This document shows positions 45,259-60,634 of a stretch of 64,000 nucleotides of DNA, one piece after another. A program made the position numbers and the translations under genes. Position 1 is the stretch's first letter. Each line of letters starts with the position of its first letter. Below the pieces are notes generated by a model, which made no database searches, had not been told where the DNA came from, and saw only the letters and a list, made by a program, of their open reading frames with translations. The stretch is from Verrucomicrobiia bacterium (GTDB taxonomy: Bacteria > Verrucomicrobiota > Verrucomicrobiia > Opitutales > Cerasicoccaceae), in the NCBI GenBank assembly GCA_030425485.1, contig JAUIAM010000012.1, positions 1-64,000 of the forward strand. Reading direction: 5' to 3'.

Positions 45259-46902
45259 ATGAGCGATACACCCGTAGATACGAGCGACCTGATTGCAGTG
45301 CGTCGGCAGAAGCTGGCGGACATGCGCGCACGCGGCATCGATCCTTTTCGTGCCAACTGGGACCAGACGCATACCTCTAAATCCGCCCTGACCCAATTCG
45401 AGGCCGAAGAGGGCGCGTTTTTTGAAAAAAATCCCGAGGTCAAAGCCCAGCTCGAAACCTACGAAGCCGCCGATGCCAAGCTTTCCGCGGCCAAGCAGGA
45501 GCGCCGGGCCAAAATCGAGGCGGGCGAGCTCACCGCCGAAGACCCCTACGAGCTGCCCGAAGTGCCGGAAAAGCCCGAGATCCCCGAAGGCTCCGTCGTC
45601 TCCGTAGCCGGACGCATCGTGACCTTCCGTGTCATGGGCAAGGCGACGTTTGTCAAAATCCTCGACCGCGACGGCGTCGTCCAGCTCTACGTGCAGCGCG
45701 ACGCCCTGCCGGAAGGGGTTTATAATACCGACTTTAAGAAGCTCGACCTGGGCGACATCATCGGCGTACGCGGTCCGCTCTTTCGGACCAAGACGGGCGA
45801 AATTACCATCCGTGTGCAGGAGTACGCCCTGGTTTCCAAGGCCTTGCGCCCGTTGCCGGAGAAGTTTCACGGCCTCACGGACAGCGACACCATTTACCGC
45901 CAGCGCCACCTCGACCTGATTACCAACATGGAGTCACGCGGGCGCTTCATCACGCGCAGCCGTATTATTCAGGAGATTCGGAAGTTTCTCTGGAACCGCG
46001 ATTTCCTCGAAGTCGAGACACCCTGCCTGCACGGCGTTGCCGGTGGCGCTGCGGCCCGCCCGTTCCAGACGCACTTCAACGCGCTGGACTGCGACTTTAA
46101 CCTCCGCATCGCCCTGGAGCTCCACCTCAAGCGCATGCTCGTGGGTGGTTTCGACCGTGTATTCGAGCTCGGCCGCGTCTTCCGCAACGAGGGGCTATCC
46201 CGCCGCCATAACCCGGAGTTTACCATGCTGGAGGTCTATCAGGCCTATAGCGACCACCGTGGCATGATGGAACTCATCAAGGGCATGGTCCACCACCTGT
46301 GCGAAAATGTGCTCGGCACCTACCAGATCAAGCGGGCCGACGATGGCACCGTGATCGACCTTTCCGGCGACTGGCGCGAAGTCGAGTACAGCGACCTTGT
46401 TAAAGAGGCTACCGGCGACAGCGACTGGTTTAGCCGCTCCAAGGAGGAAAAGCTCGCCGCCTGCGCCAAGCTGGGCATCGAGGTCAACCCCGAGCTGGAA
46501 GACTACGAGGTCACACAGGACGTTTACGAGAAACTGGTCGAGGTAAAGCTCATTCAGCCGACCTTCGTCACCCGCATCCCCAAGGAGCTGATCCCGCTGG
46601 CCAAGCTCAATGAATCGGGTGATGGCACGCTGGACATCTTCGAGCTGGCCATTAACGGGCAGGAAATCGCCCCGGCGTACTCCGAGCAGAACGACCCCGA
46701 CGTGCAGCGCGAGATGTTTATGGAGCAGGTAGGGGAGGAGACCCAGAACCTCGACGAGGAGTTCCTCCAGGCCCTCGAGCACGGCATGCCTCCGGCTGGC
46801 GGCATGGGCGTGGGCATCGACCGCCTCGTCATTCTCCTGACCGAAGCGTCCAATATTCGCGACACGATTTTGTTCCCGGCGCTGCGCCCGGAGCAGGGGT
46901 GA
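45259..46902 (+). CDS. lysS: Lysyl-tRNA synthetase, class II, with N-terminal insertion
   Basis: 547 residues from the ATG at 45259. LysRS charges tRNA-Lys. The OB-fold anticodon domain runs from VVSVAGRIVTFRVMGKATF (about 113), and class II motifs 2 and 3 are visible in RVFRNEGLSRRHNPEFTMLE and GMGVGIDRLVILLTEA. Between the N-terminal helix and the OB fold (about 45-112) lies a charged, helical stretch (AADAKLSAAKQERRAKIEAG) some 40 residues longer than usual. Confidence 0.95.
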   Translation: MSDTPVDTSDLIAVRRQKLADMRARGIDPFRANWDQTHTSKSALTQFEAEEGAFFEKNPEVKAQLETYEAADAKLSAAKQERRAKIEAGELTAEDPYELPEVPEKPEIPEGSVVSVAGRIVTFRVMGKATFVKILDRDGVVQLYVQRDALPEGVYNTDFKKLDLGDIIGVRGPLFRTKTGEITIRVQEYALVSKALRPLPEKFHGLTDSDTIYRQRHLDLITNMESRGRFITRSRIIQEIRKFLWNRDFLEVETPCLHGVAGGAAARPFQTHFNALDCDFNLRIALELHLKRMLVGGFDRVFELGRVFRNEGLSRRHNPEFTMLEVYQAYSDHRGMMELIKGMVHHLCENVLGTYQIKRADDGTVIDLSGDWREVEYSDLVKEATGDSDWFSRSKEEKLAACAKLGIEVNPELEDYEVTQDVYEKLVEVKLIQPTFVTRIPKELIPLAKLNESGDGTLDIFELAINGQEIAPAYSEQNDPDVQREMFMEQVGEETQNLDEEFLQALEHGMPPAGGMGVGIDRLVILLTEASNIRDTILFPALRPEQG

Positions 46903-46945
46903 AATGTAAAAATACGCCTTGATGCAAAAAAACGTTGAAAAGGTA

Positions 46946-46974
46946 TTGACGGGCGGAAAAACGCTGCCCATTGT
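46946..46974 (+). promoter_or_regulatory. Candidate promoter for tRNA-Thr and tuf
   Basis: TTGACG (46946-46951) followed at 17 bp by CATTGT (46969-46974), about 30 bp before the tRNA. The -10 match is weak. Confidence 0.35.
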
Positions 46975-47004
46975 CGCACGCTTTCCTTTACATCTCATGT
47001 GCGG

Positions 47005-47080
47005 GCCCCGGTAGCTCAGTCGGCAGAGCGCGTCCTTGGTAAGGACGAGGTCGGCGGTTCAAATCCGCTCTGGGGCTCCA
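47005..47080 (+). tRNA. tRNA-Thr (anticodon GGT)
   Basis: 76 nt with encoded CCA. Acceptor stem GCCCCGG pairs with CTGGGGC (one G-U); the anticodon stem CGTCC/GGACG closes the loop TTGGTAA with anticodon GGT; the T-arm contains GGTTCAAATCC. It lies 30 bp upstream of tuf, the conserved tRNA-tuf arrangement. Confidence 0.95.
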
Positions 47081-47110
47081 GTACAATCTCAATCACTCAA
47101 TCACTAACCA

Positions 47111-48301
<1,191 letters not shown>

Positions 48302-48302
48302 C

Positions 48303-48357
48303 CCGCTAGCGGTTTATTTTTCACGCCGGGGCCCTCCAAGCAGGGTTCCCGGCTTCT
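48303..48357 (+). terminator. Hairpin region after tuf
   Basis: A strong stem with arms GCCGGG (48325-48330) and CCCGGC (48348-48353), extended inward by CCCT/AGGG, is followed by a pyrimidine-rich TTCTCTATT. Probably ends or attenuates the tuf transcript before tRNA-Trp. Confidence 0.6.
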
Positions 48358-48390
48358 CTATTCAGCAATAAGCAGTTCACATTTTAGCGT

Positions 48391-48466
48391 AGGGCGGTAG
48401 TTCAATTGGTAGAGCAGCGGTCTCCAAAACCGCAAGTTGGGGGTTCGAATCCCTCCCGCCCTGCCA
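48391..48466 (+). tRNA. tRNA-Trp (anticodon CCA)
   Basis: 76 nt with encoded CCA. Acceptor AGGGCGG/CCGCCCT is perfect; the anticodon stem GCGGT/ACCGC encloses CTCCAAA with anticodon CCA; the T-arm contains GGTTCGAATCC. The tuf-trnW-secE-nusG order is conserved in many bacteria. Confidence 0.96.
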
Positions 48467-48565
48467 CTTGTGGCGCCCAACAACAGTCCAAGAGAAAAGA
48501 ACAGGTTGCAGAATCCAGAAAGTGTGTTACGTTTTCCGGTTCGCGACATTTCACTCTGCACAATC

Positions 48566-48784
48566 ATGGCAAACCCCTTTTCCAAAATCAGACTCTTCGC
48601 AATGGAAACCTGGATCGAGGTTTTCAAGAAAGCGGTCTGGCCGAACTTCAAGGAACTCAAGGAGATGACCTTCGTCGTCATCATCGCGATTGCCATCCTC
48701 GGGGTTTACCTGGCTGTTGTGGACTTCGCTAATTTCAATTTCGTTTCCCTTTTTACCGATCTCGTTAGCGGCTCTTCCAAGTAA
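48566..48784 (+). CDS. secE: Preprotein translocase subunit SecE
   Basis: 72 residues from the ATG at 48566. SecE is the essential clamp of the SecYEG channel. An amphipathic ETWIEVFKKAVWPNFKELKE helix precedes one transmembrane segment (about 36-58), as in short SecE proteins. The rpmG gene often found just before secE is not here. nusG follows after 21 bp. Confidence 0.93.
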   Translation: MANPFSKIRLFAMETWIEVFKKAVWPNFKELKEMTFVVIIAIAILGVYLAVVDFANFNFVSLFTDLVSGSSK

Positions 48785-48805
48785 GCTGCTCCACCAGAAA
48801 GCCTT

Positions 48806-49390
48806 ATGACCAGTACTTCTTCATTGGCCGGTTTGCACTGGTATGCTGTCCACACCCTCTCCAACATGGAGGGCAAGGTTAAGCGCTACCTCGACAAGTT
48901 CATCGAAGTCGAGGAAATGGGCGAGTTTATCGAAGAGGTGCTCATGCCGACTGAGGTCGTGACCGAAGTCAAGAACGGCAAGAAGTCCCAGAAGACTCGC
49001 AAACTCTATCCCGGTTACCTCTACATCCGCATGCGCATGTATGACGAATACGGCAAGCTCCTGCAAAAGCCGTGGTACTTCGTCAAAAGCATCCAGGGTG
49101 TTATCGGATTTCTCGGCGGCGAAGACGACCGCCCCACACCGCTCAAGCAGAGCGAAGTTGACACCATCCTCGACCAGATCAAGGCTGCCGAAGGTGTTGA
49201 AAAGCCCAAGGTTACCTACAGCGTGGGCGAAGAGGTCAAAATCACCGACGGTCCGTTCCAGAACCTCATCGGTCGCATCGACGAAGCCGATCCCGAACGT
49301 GGCCGCCTCAAAGTTTCCGTCTCCATTTTCGGCCGTTTCACCCCGGTCGATCTGGAATACTGGCAAGTCGAACGCGCGGAAGAGTCCTAA
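48806..49390 (+). CDS. nusG: Transcription antitermination factor NusG
   Basis: 194 residues. NusG binds the RNA polymerase clamp and couples to ribosome or Rho. The NGN domain starts HWYAVHTLSNMEGKVKRYL and holds the LYPGYLYIRM strand; the KOW domain is VGEEVKITDGPFQNLIGRI. The linker and NGN segments are slightly longer than in E. coli (181). Confidence 0.97.
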   Translation: MTSTSSLAGLHWYAVHTLSNMEGKVKRYLDKFIEVEEMGEFIEEVLMPTEVVTEVKNGKKSQKTRKLYPGYLYIRMRMYDEYGKLLQKPWYFVKSIQGVIGFLGGEDDRPTPLKQSEVDTILDQIKAAEGVEKPKVTYSVGEEVKITDGPFQNLIGRIDEADPERGRLKVSVSIFGRFTPVDLEYWQVERAEES

Positions 49391-49420
49391 ACACTGGCTC
49401 GTTAATACCGCATACATACC

Positions 49421-49846
49421 ATGGCTAAAAAAATAACAGGATACGTACGCTTACAGCTGCCTGCTGGTGCGGCCAACCCGGCACCGCCGGTCGGCCCCGC
49501 ACTTGGTGCGGCAGGGGTCAACATCATGGCCTTCTGTAAGGAGTTTAACGCAAAGACCAAGGGCGAGGCTGGCATGATTCTGCCGGTCGTCATCACCGTT
49601 TACGCCGACAAGTCTTTTACCTTCATCACGAAGAGCCCGCCCGCTCCCGTTCTGCTCAAGAAAGCAGCCGGTATTGCCAAGGCCTCCGGCGTCCCCAATA
49701 AGGACAAGGTTGGCAAGGTCACCCGCAAGCAGATCCTGGAGATCGTAGAAATCAAGAAAAAGGACCTCAACGCAAGCGATCCCGAGCGCGCCGCCCTCAT
49801 GATTGAAGGCACCGCCCGCTCCATGGGTATCGAAGTCGTTGACTAA
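49421..49846 (+). CDS. rplK: 50S ribosomal protein L11
   Basis: 141 residues, standard. [20 protein letters not shown] and [17 protein letters not shown] are the N-terminal domain that contacts the GTPase centre; the C-terminal rRNA-binding domain ends [10 protein letters not shown]. First of the rplK-rplA-rplJ-rplL set; rplA starts 17 bp later. Confidence 0.98.
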   Translation: MAKKITGYVRLQLPAGAANPAPPVGPALGAAGVNIMAFCKEFNAKTKGEAGMILPVVITVYADKSFTFITKSPPAPVLLKKAAGIAKASGVPNKDKVGKVTRKQILEIVEIKKKDLNASDPERAALMIEGTARSMGIEVVD

Positions 49847-49863
49847 ACCGGAAGGAGGAACAG

Positions 49864-50562
49864 ATGAGTAAAACAAGCAAACGTTACGAATCCGCCCGCC
49901 AGGCCGGTAACCTCGAAGCCGTTTACGGCCTCTCAGAAGCCATTGAGCTTCTGCAAAAAATGCCGACGGCCAAGTTCGACGAGACCGTAGAAATTTACGC
50001 CCGTCTCGGCGTTGACCCAAAGCAGTCCGACCAGATGGTTCGCGGCACCGTGTCCCTGCCCAACGGCAGTGGCCGCAAGGTGACCGTCGCCGTCTTCACG
50101 GCCAATGCACAGGAAGCCCTCGACGCAGGTGCTGACCACGCTGGCCTCGACGACCTGATCAAGAAGATTGTTGAAGACAACTGGATGGACTTCGACGTGG
50201 CCATCGCCACCCCGGACGCCATGAAGGAAGTCCGCAAGGCTGCGCGCGTCCTCGGTCCCCGTGGCCTCATGCCAAACCCGAAGTCCGGCACCGTCACCGA
50301 CGACATCGCCAAGGGCATTCAGGAGGTCAAGGCAGGCCGCGTTGAGTACAAGATGGACAAGACAGCCAACCTCGCCGTTGTCGTGGGCAAGCGCTCCTTC
50401 ACCGCCGAGCAGTTGGTTGAAAATGCTACCACCGCGCTCAACACCATCGTCAAGGCACGTCCGGAATCCTTCAAGGGCGGTGCATTCATCAAGAGTGTCA
50501 CCATCAGCTCCACGATGAGCCCCGGTGTAAAGGTCGATCCGAAAACCCTCAGCCAGAACTAA
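49864..50562 (+). CDS. rplA: 50S ribosomal protein L1
   Basis: 232 residues. L1 forms the mobile stalk that moves E-site tRNA and represses its own operon in many bacteria. KFDETVEIYARLGVDPKQSD, GPRGLMPNPKSGTV and the C-terminal KSVTISSTMSPGVKVD are conserved. A strong Shine-Dalgarno AAGGAGG lies just before the start, unlike the G-poor leaders of tuf and the shell genes. Confidence 0.98.
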   Translation: MSKTSKRYESARQAGNLEAVYGLSEAIELLQKMPTAKFDETVEIYARLGVDPKQSDQMVRGTVSLPNGSGRKVTVAVFTANAQEALDAGADHAGLDDLIKKIVEDNWMDFDVAIATPDAMKEVRKAARVLGPRGLMPNPKSGTVTDDIAKGIQEVKAGRVEYKMDKTANLAVVVGKRSFTAEQLVENATTALNTIVKARPESFKGGAFIKSVTISSTMSPGVKVDPKTLSQN

Positions 50563-50567
50563 GCGAC

Positions 50568-51089
50568 ATGAGAGCCGAAAAACAATTTCTCGTCGACGAG
50601 GTTAACCAGCACCTCGACAAGTCGGAGTACGTCTTCCTGACGGACTTCAGCCGTCTCAACATTGAGGACACAGCCGAACTTCGCGGTCTTTTGGCCGAGA
50701 AGGAAGCCGAGTTTCACGTTGTTAAGAACAACATCTTCAAGGTAGCTTCCCGCGAGCGCAACCTGCCGGTGGACGAAGAAGTCCTCAACGGGCAGACTGC
50801 TATCGTGGTCGGCGGGCCCAACCCGTCCGAAGTGGCCAAGGTCCTGTTCAAGTTCTTCAAGGACAAGGAAAAAGTCGAAGTTAAGACCGGTGTCCTCGGG
50901 GACAAGAGCCTGAGCCGCGACGAAGTCGAAGCCCTCTCGAAGCTCCCGAGCCTGGAAGCCCTCCGCAGCCAGTTGCTGGGTCTGTTCTCGCAGCCGGGCA
51001 CTTCGATGGTCCGCGTCCTCATCGCTGGTCCGCAGGACTTCGTCAACGTTCTGCAGGCCAAGGTCCGCGCCGAAGGCGGCGAAGCATAA
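50568..51089 (+). CDS. rplJ: 50S ribosomal protein L10
   Basis: 173 residues. L10 anchors the L7/L12 dimers in the ribosomal stalk. VDEVNQHLDKSEYVFLTDFS, FHVVKNNIFKVASRE and the C-terminal L12-binding helix are in place. It starts only 5 bp after rplA, so any L10-type autogenous leader would have to sit within rplA. Confidence 0.96.
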   Translation: MRAEKQFLVDEVNQHLDKSEYVFLTDFSRLNIEDTAELRGLLAEKEAEFHVVKNNIFKVASRERNLPVDEEVLNGQTAIVVGGPNPSEVAKVLFKFFKDKEKVEVKTGVLGDKSLSRDEVEALSKLPSLEALRSQLLGLFSQPGTSMVRVLIAGPQDFVNVLQAKVRAEGGEA

Positions 51090-51208
51090 TTCACTTTCCA
51101 TTACGGAAAACAACCAACTAACGAATAGATACACACATCATTGTATCCAAAGAACCGCGCAGGGGGGCAGACGCTCCTTAAACCACCACCTGTCATTCAA
51201 GGAATATC

Positions 51209-51595
51209 ATGAGCGACATCACAAAAGATCAAGTTATCGATTGGCTCTCTGGCCAGTCCGTTCTCGAAATCGCTGGCCTCGTCAAGGACCTGGAAGAAAA
51301 GTGGGGCGTAAGCGCCGCTGCTCCGGTCGCTGTCGCTGCTGGTCCGGCTGCTGGTGGCGAAGCCGCTGCTGCCGCTGAAGAAAAGACCGAGTTCGACGTC
51401 ATCCTCAAGGCTGCCGGTGGCAACAAGATTGCCGTCATTAAGGAAGTCCGTGGCATCACCGGTCTCGGCCTGAAGGAAGCCAAGGAACTCGTCGAAGGCG
51501 CACCGAAGCCCATCAAGGAAGCCGTTTCCAAGGAAGAGGCTGCCGAGCTCGAAAAGAAGCTCAAGGACGCCGGCGCCGAAGTCGAAGTCAAGTAA
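51209..51595 (+). CDS. rplL: 50S ribosomal protein L7/L12
   Basis: 128 residues. The N-terminal dimerisation helix ([20 protein letters not shown]), the Ala/Gly-rich hinge (about 36-58) and the C-terminal domain [40 protein letters not shown] recruit translation GTPases. A 119-bp spacer precedes it, G-poor in its middle part. Confidence 0.98.
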   Translation: MSDITKDQVIDWLSGQSVLEIAGLVKDLEEKWGVSAAAPVAVAAGPAAGGEAAAAAEEKTEFDVILKAAGGNKIAVIKEVRGITGLGLKEAKELVEGAPKPIKEAVSKEEAAELEKKLKDAGAEVEVK

Positions 51596-51615
51596 CCAGA
51601 CTGATTGCCGATAAC

Positions 51616-51675
51616 GAAATTGCACAATTTCAATTTCATTCCGTGGATAAGCGGGCTCGCCTTGGGCGGGTCCGC
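51616..51675 (+). promoter_or_regulatory. Hairpins in the rplL-rpoB spacer, possible attenuator
   Basis: A palindrome GAAATTG-CA-CAATTTC (51616-51631) is followed by a GC-rich stem GCGGGCTCGCC (51651-51661) / GGCGGGTCCGC (51665-51675). No T run follows, so partial termination or an RNA-processing site, as known between rplL and rpoB in E. coli, is more likely than full termination. Confidence 0.5.
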
Positions 51676-51799
51676 TATCTGCGTTTTCAACCATATGACT
51701 CTTCGCTGATCCTCACCGGGAGTTTCCAGCCGCAGGGCAGGGGACTTCCGGTGGCGATTGAGCAAGCCACCCCTATCTTAACAGCATCCAGGCAGCATC

Positions 51800-55579
<3,780 letters not shown>

Positions 55580-55596
55580 AGAGGGGAGACACAACA

Positions 55597-58500
55597 ATGA
55601 GTACCAGCAATACATCCGATATGCGCGAGGCCCTCGGTCTCGAAAAGGACCAGTCCTTCGACACCGTTTCTATCTCCGTAGCCAGCCCGGACACGATCCG
55701 CTCGTGGTCCCGCGGCGAGGTGAAGAACCCGGAGACGATCAACTACCGTACCTTCAAGCCCGAGCCGGGCGGACTCTTCTGCCAGAAGATTTTCGGGCCG
55801 GTCCGCGACTACGAGTGTGCTTGTGGTAAGTACAAGCGCATCAAGTTCAAGGGCGTGGTTTGCGACCGTTGCGGCGTTGAGGTGACCGTTGCCCGCGTGC
55901 GCCGCGAGCGCATGGGCCACATCGAACTCGCCGTTCCCGTGAGCCATATCTGGTTCCTCAAGTCCATGCCCAGCCGCCTCGGTTTGCTCATGGACATGAC
56001 CGCCCGTAACCTTGAGCGCGTCATCTACTACGAGAACTACATGGTAATCGATCCGGGTAAGACGCCGCTTGAAAAAAAGCAGCTCTTGACCGAGCAGGAG
56101 TACATCCAGGCTCAGGACGAATACGGTGAAGACGCCTTTGTGGCCAAGATGGGTGCGGAAGCTCTCCGCGACGTCCTGACCGAGCTTAACATGGAGGCCG
56201 AGATCGACGAGCTGCACGAGCAGATGCACGGCACGCGCTCCAAGCAGATCAAGAAGAAACTGGCCAAGCGCCTCAAGGTCATCCAGGGCTTCCTCGAATC
56301 CGACACGCGTCCCGAGTGGATGGTGCTGGACGTGCTGCCCGTTATCCCGCCGGATCTGCGCCCGCTCGTTCCGCTCGAAGGTGGCCGCTTCGCCACGTCT
56401 GACCTGAACGACCTTTACCGCCGTGTTATCAACCGTAACAACCGCCTGAAGAACCTCCTTCAGCTCAAGACGCCGGACGTTATTATCCACAACGAAAAGC
56501 GCATGCTGCAGGAAGCGGTTGACGCGCTCTTTGACAATGGTCGCCACGGCCGCGCCGTGACTGGTGCGGGTAACCGCCCGCTCAAGTCCCTCTCGGACAT
56601 GCTCAAGGGTAAGCAGGGCCGCTTCCGTCAGAACCTGCTCGGTAAGCGCGTAGACTACTCCGGTCGTTCCGTTATCGTTATCGGCCCCGAGCTGAAGCTG
56701 AACCAGTGTGGTCTTCCCAAGAAGATGGCTCTCGTTCTGTTCGAACCGTTCATCATCCGCCGCCTGAAGGAACTGGGCTTCGTCCACACCGTTCGTGGCG
56801 CGCGCAAGATGATCGAAAAGAAGTCGCCCGAAGTGTGGGACATTCTGGAAGAAGTCACCCAGGGCCACCCGGTGCTGCTCAACCGTGCGCCTACGCTGCA
56901 CCGTCTGTCCATTCAGGCCTTTGAGCCCGTCCTCATTGAGGGTGACGCTATCCGCCTGCACCCGCTCGTCTGTACGCCGTACAACGCGGACTTCGACGGT
57001 GACCAGATGGCCGTTCACGTGCCGCTCTCGGTCGAAGCCATCATGGAGGCCAAGCTCCTCATGCTGGCCACGCACAACATCTTCTCGCCCTCCAGTGGTA
57101 AGCCGATTCTGACCCCGTCGCAGGACGTCGTTCTGGGTTCTTACTACCTGACGGCAGACCCGAAGACCAAGCCCGCCAAGGGCGACCATGTGCCAATGAT
57201 GACCAGCCACGACGAGGTTATCCTCGCCGAGGCCACCCGCGAAGACTTCGGCCTGCACACCTGGATTGATTACGTCAACCCCGACTTCGGTAAGGGTGAG
57301 ACCATTTACGGTAACTCCGACAAGAAGCTTATCCGCACCACCGTTGGCCGCGTACTCTTCAGCGAGATTTGGCCCGACCAGCTCGGCTTCATCAACTTCG
57401 CCGTGTCGAAGAAGAAGCTGGGTGACCTCATCATGAACACCTACAAGACGGTAGGTAAGCGTGACGTTATTCCGGTGCTGGACTCCCTCAAGGAACTCGG
57501 CTTCAAGATCGCGACCCGCGCTGGTATCTCCATTGGTATCGGTGACATGATTATCCCGGAAGAGAAGAAGGGTATCATCAAGGTCGCCCGCAAGAAGATC
57601 GACGAAGTCGAAGGCCAGTACCGTAAGGGTATCATCACCACCGGTGAGCGCTACAATAAGATCATTGACGTTTGGACCGGTGCTACCGACCAGATTGCCA
57701 ATTCCGTTTTCAACGGTTTGAACGAAAACGAAGGCAAGGACAGCATCAACCCGGTCTACCTCATGATGGACTCCGGTGCCCGTGGTAACCGCCAGCAGGT
57801 TCGCCAGCTTTGTGGTACGCGTGGTCTTATGGCCAAGCCGTCCGGTGAAATTATCGAACGCCCGATTCTGTCTTCCTTCCGCGAAGGTCTTTCCGTTCTG
57901 GAGTACTTTATCTCCACGCACGGTGCCCGTAAGGGTCTGGCCGATACCGCGCTCAAGACCGCTGACGCCGGTTACCTCACCCGTAAGCTCTGTGACGTCT
58001 CCATGGACGTTATCATCACAGACCAGGATGACGGCAACCGCGACGGTATCTGGAAGCACGCCATTTACGAAGGTGACGACGAAATCGTCAGCCTGTCCGA
58101 CCGTATCATCGGTCGCTGCCCGAGCGAAGACGTCTTCAATCCGCTCAACCCCGACGAGCTCATCGTTGGCAACGGCGAACTCATCACCGAGGCTATGGCC
58201 GCGAAGATCGAGGAAGTCGGCATCGAGCGCATCAAGATCATGTCCCCGCTTACGCACATGCGTAAGAACAACGTACCGGACAAGGCCTACGGTATCGACC
58301 CCTCCACGGGTAAGATCTGTGACGCCGGTACCGCTGTGGGTATTATCGCTGCGCAGTCCATCGGTGAGCCGGGTACCCAGCTGACCATGCGTACCTTCCA
58401 CATCGGTGGTGTTGCTGGTCGCGTCTTCAAGAACCCGGAAATTAAGGTCCGCAACAAGGGCTTTGTTAAGTACAAGGGCCTGCGCATGGTGCAGACTGCC

Positions 58501-59775
58501 GACGGCGCAAGCATCGTGCTTAACAAGACGGGTGAAGTTCACATCGTGGACGAAGACGGCAAGGTGCTCGAAGACTACGGTATCGTTGCCGGTGCGGTCT
58601 TGACCGTACAGGACGGTGGTGCGATCGAGCCCGATACCGTGCTCGCCATGTGGGACCCGCACAACATTCCGATTCTCTCCGAAAAGGCAGGTAACATCTC
58701 CTTCAAGGACATGATCCCCGGCGTTACCATCAAACGCGAGCTTGACGACTCCACGGGTCGTATCGCCACGGTGGTTATCGAGCACAAGGAAGACCTCAAC
58801 CCGCAGGTCGAAATCCGCGATCCGGAATCGAACAAGGTGCTTGCCACCTACGCGATTCCGACGGGTGCTCAGGTTTCCGTTTCCGACGGCGATGAAATTG
58901 CTCCGGGTGCACTGCTAGCGAAGACCCCGCGTTCGGCGTCCAAGACGCAGGACATTACCGGTGGTCTGCCTCGCGTGGCTGAGCTCTTCGAGGCTCGCCG
59001 CCCGAAGGACGCAACCGAAATGGCCAAGATCGATGGTGTTGTCTCGATGGGCGGCACGGTTCGCAGCAAGAAGAAGCTGATCGTCACCAACGAGCAGACC
59101 GGCCAGGAAGAGGAGCACCTTATCCCGCACGGTAAGCACATCATCGTTCACGTTGGCGACGTCGTCCACAAGGGCCAGCACCTGACCGAGGGTTCCGCCG
59201 ATCCGCACGAGATTCTGGAAATCCTCGGACCGAACGTGGTGCAGGAGTACCTCCTCTCTGAGATTCAGAAGGTTTACCGCCTGCAGGGGGTTACCATTAA
59301 CGACAAGCACATCGAGCTCATCATCTCTCGCATGCTCCGCAAGGTCCGCGTGGCCGATCCGGGCGACTCCGATTTCTTCTGGGGCGAGCAGATCGACAAG
59401 TCCGAGTTCATCTCGCAGAACGAACGCATCGAAGAAGCTGGTGGTAAGCCAGCCGAAGGTGAGCCGATCCTGCTGGGTATTACCAAGGCTTCGCTTGAAA
59501 CTGAGTCGTTTATCTCCGCCGCGTCCTTCCAGGAAACGACCCGCGTCCTCACCGACGCCTCGACTCTGGGTAAGGTTGACCGCCTGACCGGTTTCAAGGA
59601 AAACGTCATCATGGGGCACCTGATCCCGGCTGGTACTGGTCTGCCGACCTACCGTCGCCTGAAGATCAACACCCTCGGCGTACCGGTAGAAAACAGCCCG
59701 ATGGTCGAGCGCGACTACGGCCCCGGCTCCGACGAGGAGTCTGCCGAGGCACCTGCCGCGCCGCAAGCGAGCTAA
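55597..59775 (+). CDS. rpoC: RNA polymerase beta-prime subunit
   Basis: 1392 residues. The N-terminal zinc cysteines ([20 protein letters not shown]), the catalytic NADFDGD (463-469) that holds the active-site Mg2+, the bridge-helix and trigger-loop regions ([37 protein letters not shown]) and the C-terminal [10 protein letters not shown] are all visible. A strong terminator follows at 59800-59832. Confidence 0.98.
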   Translation: MSTSNTSDMREALGLEKDQSFDTVSISVASPDTIRSWSRGEVKNPETINYRTFKPEPGGLFCQKIFGPVRDYECACGKYKRIKFKGVVCDRCGVEVTVARVRRERMGHIELAVPVSHIWFLKSMPSRLGLLMDMTARNLERVIYYENYMVIDPGKTPLEKKQLLTEQEYIQAQDEYGEDAFVAKMGAEALRDVLTELNMEAEIDELHEQMHGTRSKQIKKKLAKRLKVIQGFLESDTRPEWMVLDVLPVIPPDLRPLVPLEGGRFATSDLNDLYRRVINRNNRLKNLLQLKTPDVIIHNEKRMLQEAVDALFDNGRHGRAVTGAGNRPLKSLSDMLKGKQGRFRQNLLGKRVDYSGRSVIVIGPELKLNQCGLPKKMALVLFEPFIIRRLKELGFVHTVRGARKMIEKKSPEVWDILEEVTQGHPVLLNRAPTLHRLSIQAFEPVLIEGDAIRLHPLVCTPYNADFDGDQMAVHVPLSVEAIMEAKLLMLATHNIFSPSSGKPILTPSQDVVLGSYYLTADPKTKPAKGDHVPMMTSHDEVILAEATREDFGLHTWIDYVNPDFGKGETIYGNSDKKLIRTTVGRVLFSEIWPDQLGFINFAVSKKKLGDLIMNTYKTVGKRDVIPVLDSLKELGFKIATRAGISIGIGDMIIPEEKKGIIKVARKKIDEVEGQYRKGIITTGERYNKIIDVWTGATDQIANSVFNGLNENEGKDSINPVYLMMDSGARGNRQQVRQLCGTRGLMAKPSGEIIERPILSSFREGLSVLEYFISTHGARKGLADTALKTADAGYLTRKLCDVSMDVIITDQDDGNRDGIWKHAIYEGDDEIVSLSDRIIGRCPSEDVFNPLNPDELIVGNGELITEAMAAKIEEVGIERIKIMSPLTHMRKNNVPDKAYGIDPSTGKICDAGTAVGIIAAQSIGEPGTQLTMRTFHIGGVAGRVFKNPEIKVRNKGFVKYKGLRMVQTADGASIVLNKTGEVHIVDEDGKVLEDYGIVAGAVLTVQDGGAIEPDTVLAMWDPHNIPILSEKAGNISFKDMIPGVTIKRELDDSTGRIATVVIEHKEDLNPQVEIRDPESNKVLATYAIPTGAQVSVSDGDEIAPGALLAKTPRSASKTQDITGGLPRVAELFEARRPKDATEMAKIDGVVSMGGTVRSKKKLIVTNEQTGQEEEHLIPHGKHIIVHVGDVVHKGQHLTEGSADPHEILEILGPNVVQEYLLSEIQKVYRLQGVTINDKHIELIISRMLRKVRVADPGDSDFFWGEQIDKSEFISQNERIEEAGGKPAEGEPILLGITKASLETESFISAASFQETTRVLTDASTLGKVDRLTGFKENVIMGHLIPAGTGLPTYRRLKINTLGVPVENSPMVERDYGPGSDEESAEAPAAPQAS

Positions 59776-59799
59776 GCTCCAGTTGTTTTCATCATTTAC

Positions 59800-59832
59800 A
59801 AAGACCGGTCCAATCAGGGCCGGTCTTTTTTT
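59800..59832 (+). terminator. Rho-independent terminator after rpoC
   Basis: AAAGACCGG (59800-59808) pairs perfectly with CCGGTCTTT (59820-59828), and a T run extends to 59832. It closes the rpl-rpo transcript and separates it from the lipoprotein gene and the rpsL operon. Confidence 0.92.
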
Positions 59833-59876
59833 GTGGTTGCCGAGCGCATTGCATCGGTTATTGCTGCATTCCAGCT

Positions 59877-60458
59877 ATGAAACATATTCTCTCCGCTGCT
59901 TTTTTTCTCGGCCTTGCCTCACTGTTGGGGTGCTATTCCTCCGCGTCAGCCTCCGAGACGGTCGTTTACGGCCAGGACTACCTCCCGGCACCAGGGATCA
60001 CTTTAACTTACGTTGATTTTTCCGATGGTGAGCCGCAGGGAGAGTGGAGCGAGCGTGTTGAGTACAAGCTGCTGACCCGGTACACGATTGTCCATACCGA
60101 TGATGGCGAGCCCCCTGTGCGCTACAAGGTGCGTGATGGTGTGGTATTTGTCGACTGGGCCAGCGAGGGTGAGTGGTACCTGTTTTACCCCAAAGAGTTG
60201 CGTGTCGGTACGACATGGGAGGATTCCGATGGCGGGTCGTTTGAGATTATTGCCGTGGGAGAGCGTCTCGTGCTGGGTAAAGTGGTGAATTGCATTGAAT
60301 CTAAGGCGATCTACCCGGCTGGCTATTACGGTGATGACCAGACCACACCTGAGGTTGAGTATTACATTGATGCGGAGGGAATCGGCCTCGTAGCCAGCTA
60401 TGGCGGGGAATTTAACCGCTACATCATTACACTACTGAAGGCTGTGAGCACGAAATAG
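59877..60458 (+). CDS. Hypothetical lipoprotein between rpoC and rpsL
   Basis: 193 residues. A signal peptide with lipobox LLGC (about residues 16-19) predicts a lipid-anchored envelope protein. The mature part is acidic and rich in beta-type sequence (YGQDYLPAPGITLTYVDFSD, WYLFYPKELRVGTTW). I do not recognise the family. It is an intruder in the otherwise conserved rpoC-rpsL interval and is isolated by the rpoC terminator upstream and a promoter-like region downstream. Confidence 0.7.
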   Translation: MKHILSAAFFLGLASLLGCYSSASASETVVYGQDYLPAPGITLTYVDFSDGEPQGEWSERVEYKLLTRYTIVHTDDGEPPVRYKVRDGVVFVDWASEGEWYLFYPKELRVGTTWEDSDGGSFEIIAVGERLVLGKVVNCIESKAIYPAGYYGDDQTTPEVEYYIDAEGIGLVASYGGEFNRYIITLLKAVSTK

Positions 60459-60522
60459 GGTAGGGGGAAGCCCCTGGTATTGAGCCCTTTTTTGAAAAAA
60501 ACACATTTCTTAAAAAAATCGC

Positions 60523-60550
60523 TTGCATTGGTGGGGGAAAAATCTAATTT
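60523..60550 (+). promoter_or_regulatory. Candidate promoter of the rpsL-rpsG-fusA operon
   Basis: TTGCAT (60523-60528) and TAATTT (60545-60550) at 16-bp spacing, in an A-rich stretch 85 bp before rpsL. Confidence 0.45.
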
Positions 60551-60634
60551 CTCCGCCTTTTCCCGAGATCCGCAGGACCAGGGCAGTTTCTCTGAATCCG
60601 GCGGGTTTCCTGTTTTTAGCTTTCAAGTAATTTC

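Noticed and set aside
48467-48565. rpmG (L33) expected between tRNA-Trp and secE
   Set aside because: No frame with the L33 cysteine pattern exists in these 99 bp.
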